From Bacteroidales bacterium UBA4417 (GTDB lineage: Bacteria; Bacteroidota; Bacteroidia; Bacteroidales; UBA4417), in contig DGQJ01000029.1 in assembly GCA_002389705.1 (NCBI GenBank), positions 22,533-27,798 on the forward strand: DNA of 5,266 nt. The letters are read 5' to 3'. Below, one piece after another: positions 1 through 5,266 of this stretch (the first letter of the stretch is position 1; each line of letters begins with the position of its first letter). The notes under the pieces were generated by a model. That model was not told where the DNA came from and searched no databases. It was given only the letters and a program-made list of their open reading frames with translations. The translations under genes were made by a program, and so were the position numbers.

Positions 1-243
1 GGCAGCAGTTGCGTCATCAATAAATTTCAAACAATTTGCTGAAGTGTTAATACCCGTAGTAGCAGGATTGGCAACCGGGCATGTTAATCCGGCCTGATTA
101 TCCCCTCCACCGGCACCATTTGCAAAAGCCGTCCAAAGCCAGTTTTGGCCAACGGTCTCAAAATCAATGGTAGATTGGGCAAACCCCCAACCGCTGATCG
201 TCAGCAAGGCTATCAGCAATACAAAGCGTGTAAATTTTTTCAT
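1..243 (-). CDS. Secreted protein with N-terminal carbohydrate-binding-like domain (3' end outside window)
   Basis: The first 81 codons of a gene whose 3' end is beyond base 1. Residues 1-22 form a classical signal peptide: Lys2, Lys3 and Arg6, a hydrophobic run FVLLIALLTI, then a predicted signal peptidase I cut in GFA|QS after Ala22. There is no lipobox, so the product is soluble, secreted, or attached by a C-terminal signal that is not visible here. The mature part opens with IDFETVGQNWLWTAF and later has ANPATTGINTSANCLKF. From memory, this resembles the start of jelly-roll, CBM-like domains in secreted Bacteroidota proteins found near laminarinases; no search was run. The ATG at 243 follows an A-rich leader with no clear Shine-Dalgarno site, which is usual for this phylum. 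The gene follows the GH16 gene by 187 bp on the same strand, so it is probably part of the same glucan locus. A full-length protein of this type could carry a T9SS sorting domain or a further catalytic module; neither can be judged here. Confidence 0.8.
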   Translation of the reverse strand, partial: MKKFTRFVLLIALLTISGWGFAQSTIDFETVGQNWLWTAFANGAGGGDNQAGLTCPVANPATTGINTSANCLKFIDDATAA

Positions 244-301
244 AAGATTTGATTTTTGATTGTGAATAAAGGATTGAACTAAATACCTCTTTTTCCCTGT
301 T

Positions 302-328
302 TATAAAAAAAAGAAGTAGCTTTTTATA
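302..328 (-). repeat. AT-rich imperfect inverted repeat between the GH16 gene and the downstream gene
   Basis: Read on the minus strand, TATAAAAAG is followed by a six-base loop and then C, a run of T and ATA. The two arms are complementary except for three extra T residues. It lies about 100 bases past the GH16 stop codon. It could be a weak hairpin-plus-T-run transcription end or processing site, but the stem has only one G:C pair, so it may simply be AT-rich spacer. The rest of the 244-430 gap shows no convincing ORF, RNA gene or TAnnTTTG-type promoter. Confidence 0.2.
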
Positions 329-430
329 CTGGTGAAGTAATCAGTCTTCTGGCACTATCCACCCTTGAAAGCAAAGCCGGGTAATTTTTAAAAGAGTTAC
401 TGATGTGTATTCCACTTTAATATTTTCTGA

Positions 431-1267
431 TCACATTGCTTCTTTGTAAACCCGCACATAATCAACATACAGCGTTTGTGGGAAAGTAGTACCAACAACC
501 GAAAAACCCACAAAATTGCCACAAACCGCCAGGTTAATAATCATATAAAAAGGATGATCGTAAACCCAGCTTCCGCCCTTGCTTTCCACCTCTGATTTAG
601 AAATGCGTTTGTACAAGGTTTGGTCAACATAGAAGTCAACTGAACCTTCGGTCCATTCCACTGCAAAAAGGTGATAATCCGTGTCGAACCTGGCGTTTTG
701 CAAGCCATAGGTTTGTGTTAGCGCTTTTCCGCTGTACAAAACAGGACCATGAAGAGTTCCGTGAATAAAACCAGGCTCTTGTCCTTTGTATTCCATAATG
801 TCTATTTCGCCACACTGAGGCCACGGGGAAGTTTCACTGTTGTTACCCAACATCCAGAAAGCCGGCCACATACCAGGGCCATAGGGCATTTTGATGCGAG
901 CTTCAAAACGTCCGTATGCCTGTTCAAAAAGACCTTTGGTTTTTAAACGGGCCGAAGTGTAATTTGTACCATCGTACCTGGCTGTAATTTTAAGGCATCC
1001 GATACCATCAACAACATCGAGTTTTGCATTATTTTTACTGTTGGTGTACGTTTGCCACTCTGCATTTCCCCATCCTCCGCCACCTAAGTCATAGGTCCAT
1101 TTAGTGGCATCGGGCAAGCTGTCAGCAGCAATGGTATTAAATTCATCCTGCCAGGTGAGTTCCCAATTACGGGTTTTAATTTCAGAGGAATCTTCACAAC
1201 TCAACAAGCTGATTATTAAAACCATTAGGGCGGCCCATTGTGTTATTAATATTTTAGTGTTTCTCAT
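431..1267 (-). CDS. GH16 family endo-beta-glucanase lipoprotein (laminarinase-like)
   Basis: A 278-residue glycoside hydrolase family 16 enzyme that retains anomeric configuration and most likely cuts internal beta-1,3 linkages in laminarin-type or mixed-linkage glucans. Residues 1-24 are a lipoprotein signal ending in lipobox LLSC, with Cys24 as the lipidated residue. The acidic residues that follow (EDSSE) fit a surface-exported Bacteroidota lipoprotein. The single catalytic domain spans about 35-276. WQDEFN (39-44) is the usual GH16 N-terminal strand, and MWPAFWML (133-140) lines the cleft. GEIDIME holds the catalytic set: Glu154 nucleophile, Asp156 helper, Glu159 acid/base. HGTLH is at 169-173, and the fold closes with YVDYVRVYK. 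The methionine inside the catalytic motif (EIDIME) marks the beta-bulge type typical of laminarinases and lichenases. The length is normal for a one-domain enzyme with no attached CBM. Cys249 in NLAVCGNF sits where glycine is usual. The start at 1267 follows AAAAAAGGATGCC, which also holds an overlapping ATG-CCA-TGA. The gene lies 55 bp after the binding lipoprotein gene and is probably co-transcribed with it. The exact substrate is not settled by sequence. Confidence 0.95.
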   Translation of the reverse strand: MRNTKILITQWAALMVLIISLLSCEDSSEIKTRNWELTWQDEFNTIAADSLPDATKWTYDLGGGGWGNAEWQTYTNSKNNAKLDVVDGIGCLKITARYDGTNYTSARLKTKGLFEQAYGRFEARIKMPYGPGMWPAFWMLGNNSETSPWPQCGEIDIMEYKGQEPGFIHGTLHGPVLYSGKALTQTYGLQNARFDTDYHLFAVEWTEGSVDFYVDQTLYKRISKSEVESKGGSWVYDHPFYMIINLAVCGNFVGFSVVGTTFPQTLYVDYVRVYKEAM

Positions 1268-1322
1268 GGCATCCTTTTTTGAATGTTTTTAAATATTTTG
1301 AACAAAGTTCATTCACCAACAA

Positions 1323-2690
1323 CTAGTTATGATAAAAATAAACATTGTCTAAGTACAAATCCGTCATTTTCGGGCTTTGAGGATCAGAGGCAATAATCAA
1401 AAACACCAATGCTGATTTTGAACTTAATCCAAAACTCGACAAAGGAACATCCAGGCTTTTCCAAATACCTGTAGTTAAACCTGCGCTGTAGTTGATTCCT
1501 TTTTCACCAGCAGCATTATCTTTGAGCACGAGTCGGACCGGTTGGTTAGTTAGCGTTGGAGCAACCACATAAATATCCATGTGCAAATGAGTCATTGCCG
1601 TTGCATTTATAGGACTGAATGTAATTGGCAAATAGCTGAAAGTGCTAAAGCTCATAATGTTATTCCCATTAACTGTAATTATTTTCAATGTATTGGTAAC
1701 GTAGTCCCATTTCGGAGTATCGATCGGGATACTTGAATATGCATCGCTGTACAGAGATATAACATTTTCGGCTGGCACAACTGGTGTAGGAGCCATCGGC
1801 ACAGCATTTGTTAATGTTACCGTTCCAGAAGCAGTAAGATCGCCCAATTTTACAGTGATAGTTGCCGAGCCTTTTCCAATCAGTGTTACAACCCCAGCAG
1901 AATTTACTGTGGCTACATTGTTATCGGATGATGTATACGTTAAATAAGCAGGAGGCACTGCTAAGGTTGTATTAATGCCATCGGGCATGTTAACAGTTTC
2001 AACTACCTCGCAGTTAAAACTCTGACCTATAAAACCTGTACCTGCCGGCCAGGAAGCTATATTTGAGATTGTAAGTTTTTGATGTGCGAGTGTTCCTAAT
2101 TTCTCAAACTTCACTTCATCAATCCAGATAGTGTATCCCGAACCGTCAGCCAGGGCTCCGGCAGCATATGAAAACATTCCTTTTAGACTTGTTAAGAGCG
2201 ATGGATCTGGTATTGGTATGATACACTTTTGCCAGTTGGAATTTAATTTCACATCTACAGCAACCTTATATGCATCTGAAAAGGTGCCTGGGCTGTCTGG
2301 ATAGCCACCATAGCTGGCATTCATAGTGGTAGCCTGAGTTGCTTTTGCCCAGAATGTAATGGCATCATATCCTGACAGGTTGCGGGCCATTGAAGTATAA
2401 AATACTCCGCCAGCGAAATTTCCTGCAGGATCGCTGGCATCGGGAACAGCAATTTTCATAGAGGTTGTTCCTTTGTATTTAACAGTATAATCAATGTCAA
2501 AATTGGATACTTTTCCCCAGGCATCAAATTTCAGGTCACGACTGAAACCATCAATAAAAATCTCGGGGTTAGTAGGATAGTTTGTTGCCAATTCTAAATT
2601 GGCTGTATCTTTTTTGCAACCGGCTACTGACATAATAATGATCGCTGTAAGCAAAGCGCTTGCGATATAGTTGGTGTTATGTTTTTTCAT
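1323..2690 (-). CDS. Multidomain surface glycan-binding lipoprotein (jelly roll - BIG2 - jelly roll)
   Basis: A 455-residue lipoprotein with no recognisable catalytic motif, probably a surface glycan-binding protein of a PUL. The signal ends in lipobox VAGC, with Cys25 lipidated. The following KKD resembles the lysine/acidic export tag of surface lipoproteins in Bacteroidota. Three domains can be read. Residues about 43-197 look like a carbohydrate-binding beta-sandwich of the CBM11/CBM30 type: KGTTSMKI, the strand ITFWAKA, and the closing YTIWIDEVKFEKLG. Residues about 203-296 form a bacterial Ig-like BIG2-type domain with the typical YTSSDNNVATVNSAGVVT and GSATITV. After a proline-rich linker (APTPVVP), residues about 309-455 form a second jelly roll: ISLYSDAYSS, LHMDIYV, VRLVLKD, WKSLDVPLSSF, and the end DLYLDNVYFY. 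Aromatic residues such as Trp58, Trp114, Trp153 and Trp328 could bind sugar. The gene starts 21 bp after the hydrolase-barrel gene, so the two are probably co-transcribed. The role is inferred from domain style and neighbours. It occupies the place of a SusE/F-like or SGBP-B protein but shows no clear similarity to SusE. Confidence 0.85.
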   Translation of the reverse strand: MKKHNTNYIASALLTAIIIMSVAGCKKDTANLELATNYPTNPEIFIDGFSRDLKFDAWGKVSNFDIDYTVKYKGTTSMKIAVPDASDPAGNFAGGVFYTSMARNLSGYDAITFWAKATQATTMNASYGGYPDSPGTFSDAYKVAVDVKLNSNWQKCIIPIPDPSLLTSLKGMFSYAAGALADGSGYTIWIDEVKFEKLGTLAHQKLTISNIASWPAGTGFIGQSFNCEVVETVNMPDGINTTLAVPPAYLTYTSSDNNVATVNSAGVVTLIGKGSATITVKLGDLTASGTVTLTNAVPMAPTPVVPAENVISLYSDAYSSIPIDTPKWDYVTNTLKIITVNGNNIMSFSTFSYLPITFSPINATAMTHLHMDIYVVAPTLTNQPVRLVLKDNAAGEKGINYSAGLTTGIWKSLDVPLSSFGLSSKSALVFLIIASDPQSPKMTDLYLDNVYFYHN

Positions 2691-2711
2691 AGGTTTCTTT
2701 TATTAGTTTGT

Positions 2712-5266
2712 TCACTTACCTATACTAAAATTCAAATAAACTCTGATTTCCCATTCATTACCGTTATCATATCCAACAGCTGTGGGATCTGGTTTCATTT
2801 CGCCAGAGGGGTCCATAATATAAGTGGGCGCATACCGTGGTGAATACTGGTCCATCGAACGCCAGGTACCACGAATTCCGAATCGTGTATCAGGTAGATT
2901 AAACCAATTGGCTTTACCTACAGATGTTGAGAAATCAGCCATTAATTGAAGCGGGAAAGTAAGGTTAAAATCGCGGTAATAATCGTATGGCCCCCAGTCA
3001 TTTACCTTAACTGCTGACATTAATCGCACTTTATTGTAGAACATGGTCAAATCGCCACCAAAGCGCTTAATAAGTCTTTCGTCGCTGCCGTTTGATTGTG
3101 CGGTACCGAACAAGATTTTGGCTATTAATCCAAAATTACTGTTTAATTTTGACACAAAGCGCGTATTTACTTCCCACAGGTCGTGTGGTTTTGGGGCGCC
3201 ATCGAAAGCAAAAAATGACCGGTTAGCCATTACACCTATAGCTGCATCCTGTGTGGTTGGCAAATGACGATATACGAAATCGAGGCTGACGGCGAGTGGC
3301 GCATCTTCTTTCATATCACTATCCCAGTCGTACATCCAGGTGCCCGGAGTAGGATCATAACCAATGAGAAGTTCGCCCGCGGTGGTTTCTCTGTTTGCTC
3401 TAACGGCGAAAGGATCGTCCAGAATATTTCTTGGGCGGCCCGGTTCGGGAACATCGCTTGCAATTGGACCTACAATTGGTTTTTGCCAAAGGAAATTAGG
3501 GGCTATCTGAAAATCACCAATCTGGTATGTAAAACCCGAAAGGAAATTATACTGATTTCCACTGCCACAGTCTTTAAGTGTCCAGCCAATAAATGTTTTT
3601 GTATAATCGGTACCACCATCGGCAACCAGTCCCATTACAGCGCCCTGGGCGTAAAAGTTTATCGGTCCTCGTGTATAGGTTACTTTTGCTTTTCCACCCC
3701 AGTTATCTTTGGAAGTAATTTCATCCTGGTAAACGGTATAATTCCCAGTTTCACCTTCTGCAATCTGGTAAATTTTGCCATTTTTTGTTTGCCCCGACCA
3801 GATTCCACCCAGTTGGAATCCAAACGAATCAAATTTTCTTTTCACCTCTAAAGTAGCCCTGCGATTTTTAAGAACCGGTATAGCAAACGAACTTTCGGCC
3901 GACTTACGTTGCTCCAGGTCCTCGTGATATATGCCGCTGATATCAAAATCCATGAATGTACGGCTGTATTTTAAAAGTATTGCCGGGTTTGCGCCCCACC
4001 AGAGCTCAGGTCCAAAAGCAATTTTCAAACCTTTAAGTGATTTTTTGGCTTCCACTTCAAAGCCATTAGGAGCATTTCCATTGTAAATATCCAGGTTTGG
4101 ACCATAATTAGTTTCTGAATAGAGACCAAAAAAGTCGCCTTCGTAGCCCCAGTGGTAATGGCCTGTGCGGTAAAATCCTTTCAGGTTAAACCATTTACCA
4201 TTCCAATCGAATTCTGCACGGTACAATTTTACTCGTTCTGCGGCCGATATATCAATAGTAGTCCCCTGGTCTGTTGTAATTGTATTGGCACGCCCGCGGT
4301 TTTCATAAAATATTTCATCAATGGGTTTTTCGGCAACATTTCCAAGGATGTTAAAAGATACATAGGCGTGAATATTATCCGTAGGTTTAGCATCCACATT
4401 CACATAAAAGGACTGCATGTGGTCGAAGCCCTGCGCGTTAGGATAGCCTGTGTATTCAGGTGTTTTTTCTTTTGGAGTAGCTGTTAAATAGCCTCCTGTG
4501 TAATAGGAAGTAATTTCGCCTCTAACGCCTACCTGAACTTTTTTCGATTGTTCACCTAAAAGGCTTGCATTGTCGCCCCTGGCCTGAAGAACGGCTGCTT
4601 CAACCTGTATTTTGGCAAAATGGGCATCAACCCCGGCAAGAGTTGTACCATCGGCATACGGATTCAGGTTATGGGCTTCTTTTAATGCATAATAAGCTGC
4701 ACGGGGATAAAGCAAGTAAAGTCCTCTTTCATTGGTTTCGCCTTTGGCACAGATACCAAACCACTCCTCGTTCATGTTATTTTCTCCAGAAACATAGTCG
4801 TACTGATACCCGCCGTTGCTCCATGAAGCATGATTATCGTGTACTTCCAGGTTACTGGTTTGACCATATTTCCACCATCCATCGCTGAACTGAAATGTAA
4901 ATCCACCTATTGCATTGGCAGCTTTGCCTAATCCGGCGGCATTTTCATATATTTCTTTCCAGTTCAAAACATCATATTCGGCCTGTGATTTCTGGTCTTC
5001 CACCATGTTAATCTCATTGTACACATCAGCACCAAACTCAGTCAACATAACCGGTTTATCAAATGTTGACTTAACTTTATCGAATAAATCGCCAAATGAT
5101 TTTCCCCGATAGCAATTAATGCCAAAAACATCCACATCCTTACATTCTTTTGCAATAATGTCGAGGAATAGTAGATCGCCATTACACATGGCTACTGGTA
5201 TGGAAGTATCTGTCTTTTTAATTTCAAGAAATGCCTCATTGAAGAGCTTATACATATGCTCAGCTC
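2712..5266 (-). CDS. Clan GH-A-like glycoside hydrolase fused to a C-terminal outer-membrane beta-barrel (5' end outside window)
   Basis: The frame stays open through base 5266 (codons for A, E, H precede the first Met at 5255), so that Met is very likely internal and the true N-terminus lies beyond the window. Residue numbers here count from that Met. Residues about 1-200 are the C-terminal half of a TIM-barrel glycosidase: IPVAMCNGD (strand 5), VDVFGINCYRG (strand 6), KPVMLTEFGAD (strand 7, with Glu73 as likely nucleophile), and GGFTFQFSDGWWK (strand 8), then NEEWFGI and PRAAYYALKEAH. The acid/base on strand 4 should lie off the window. Residues about 208-238 look helical and form a linker. 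Residues about 238-847 alternate polar and hydrophobic residues with many Tyr, Trp and Phe and long loops rich in Gly, Asp and Asn, as in an outer-membrane beta-barrel. The chain ends with the strand EWEIRVYLNFSIGK. No frameshift or stop separates the two parts. The GH family is uncertain (GH2 C-terminal-like or a GH17/GH72-like relative). The gene leads the visible operon, 21 bp before the binding lipoprotein gene. The barrel is judged by strand pattern alone. Confidence 0.8.
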   Translation of the reverse strand, partial: AEHMYKLFNEAFLEIKKTDTSIPVAMCNGDLLFLDIIAKECKDVDVFGINCYRGKSFGDLFDKVKSTFDKPVMLTEFGADVYNEINMVEDQKSQAEYDVLNWKEIYENAAGLGKAANAIGGFTFQFSDGWWKYGQTSNLEVHDNHASWSNGGYQYDYVSGENNMNEEWFGICAKGETNERGLYLLYPRAAYYALKEAHNLNPYADGTTLAGVDAHFAKIQVEAAVLQARGDNASLLGEQSKKVQVGVRGEITSYYTGGYLTATPKEKTPEYTGYPNAQGFDHMQSFYVNVDAKPTDNIHAYVSFNILGNVAEKPIDEIFYENRGRANTITTDQGTTIDISAAERVKLYRAEFDWNGKWFNLKGFYRTGHYHWGYEGDFFGLYSETNYGPNLDIYNGNAPNGFEVEAKKSLKGLKIAFGPELWWGANPAILLKYSRTFMDFDISGIYHEDLEQRKSAESSFAIPVLKNRRATLEVKRKFDSFGFQLGGIWSGQTKNGKIYQIAEGETGNYTVYQDEITSKDNWGGKAKVTYTRGPINFYAQGAVMGLVADGGTDYTKTFIGWTLKDCGSGNQYNFLSGFTYQIGDFQIAPNFLWQKPIVGPIASDVPEPGRPRNILDDPFAVRANRETTAGELLIGYDPTPGTWMYDWDSDMKEDAPLAVSLDFVYRHLPTTQDAAIGVMANRSFFAFDGAPKPHDLWEVNTRFVSKLNSNFGLIAKILFGTAQSNGSDERLIKRFGGDLTMFYNKVRLMSAVKVNDWGPYDYYRDFNLTFPLQLMADFSTSVGKANWFNLPDTRFGIRGTWRSMDQYSPRYAPTYIMDPSGEMKPDPTAVGYDNGNEWEIRVYLNFSIGK

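Noticed and set aside
244..430. A Bacteroidota-type promoter (TTTG ... TAnnTTTG) in front of the last gene
   Set aside because: No pair of elements with suitable spacing was found, so an internal promoter cannot be supported.
636..1292. Short open frames on either strand within and around the GH16 gene
   Set aside because: They overlap the well-supported GH16 reading frame and give composition typical of shadow frames.
3264..3851. A 195-codon open frame on the plus strand
   Set aside because: It lies fully antisense to the barrel part of the hydrolase gene. Its translation is low-complexity and cysteine-rich with no domain or signal, while the opposite strand gives a coherent protein.
4152..4888. 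Two plus-strand open frames of 111 and 107 codons
   Set aside because: Both are antisense to the hydrolase-barrel gene and show no recognisable protein features or start signals.
5253..5255. ATG as the true start of the hydrolase-barrel gene
   Set aside because: The frame is open to the window edge, and a start here would leave only half a TIM barrel without strand 4 and without any signal peptide.
1..5266. CRISPR arrays, tRNA or rRNA genes, insertion sequences
   Set aside because: No direct-repeat arrays, cloverleaf-like segments, transposase motifs or terminal inverted repeats were seen. Almost all of the window is coding.

Overview
The window comes from a member of the Bacteroidota. The evidence is the lipoprotein signal peptides with acidic or lysine-rich residues after the lipid-bearing cysteine, the A-rich leaders before start codons in place of strong Shine-Dalgarno sites, the 'FAQ'-type signal peptidase I site, and the clustering of glycan-active surface proteins as in a polysaccharide utilization locus (PUL). 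Nothing visible fixes the genus. All four genes lie on the minus strand and are read from high to low coordinates. No genes are supported on the plus strand.

In transcription order, the first gene (5266 to 2712) is 5'-truncated by the window edge. It encodes the C-terminal half of a clan GH-A-like (beta/alpha)8 glycoside hydrolase domain joined in one reading frame to about 600 residues that look like an outer-membrane beta-barrel. After 21 bp comes a 455-residue lipoprotein (2690 to 1323) with an apparent layout of carbohydrate-binding jelly roll, bacterial Ig-like (BIG2-type) domain and second jelly roll. This is the layout expected of a surface glycan-binding protein. After another 55 bp comes a 278-residue GH16 lipoprotein (1267 to 431) with an intact E-x-D-x-x-E active site, most like the laminarinase (endo-beta-1,3-glucanase) branch. 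After a 187-bp gap, the last gene (243 to 1) begins a secreted protein with a probable carbohydrate-binding domain and runs off the window.

The genes read as one functional unit for capturing and cutting a beta-glucan, most likely a beta-1,3-glucan such as laminarin. The substrate is inferred mainly from the GH16 gene. The binding lipoprotein would hold the polymer at the cell surface and GH16 would cut it internally. The barrel-linked hydrolase would process the chains or oligosaccharides at the outer membrane. No SusC/SusD pair lies inside the window.

The most notable feature is the glycosidase-to-beta-barrel fusion, an architecture I do not recognise as a described PUL component. It suggests an enzyme built onto its own membrane anchor or pore.
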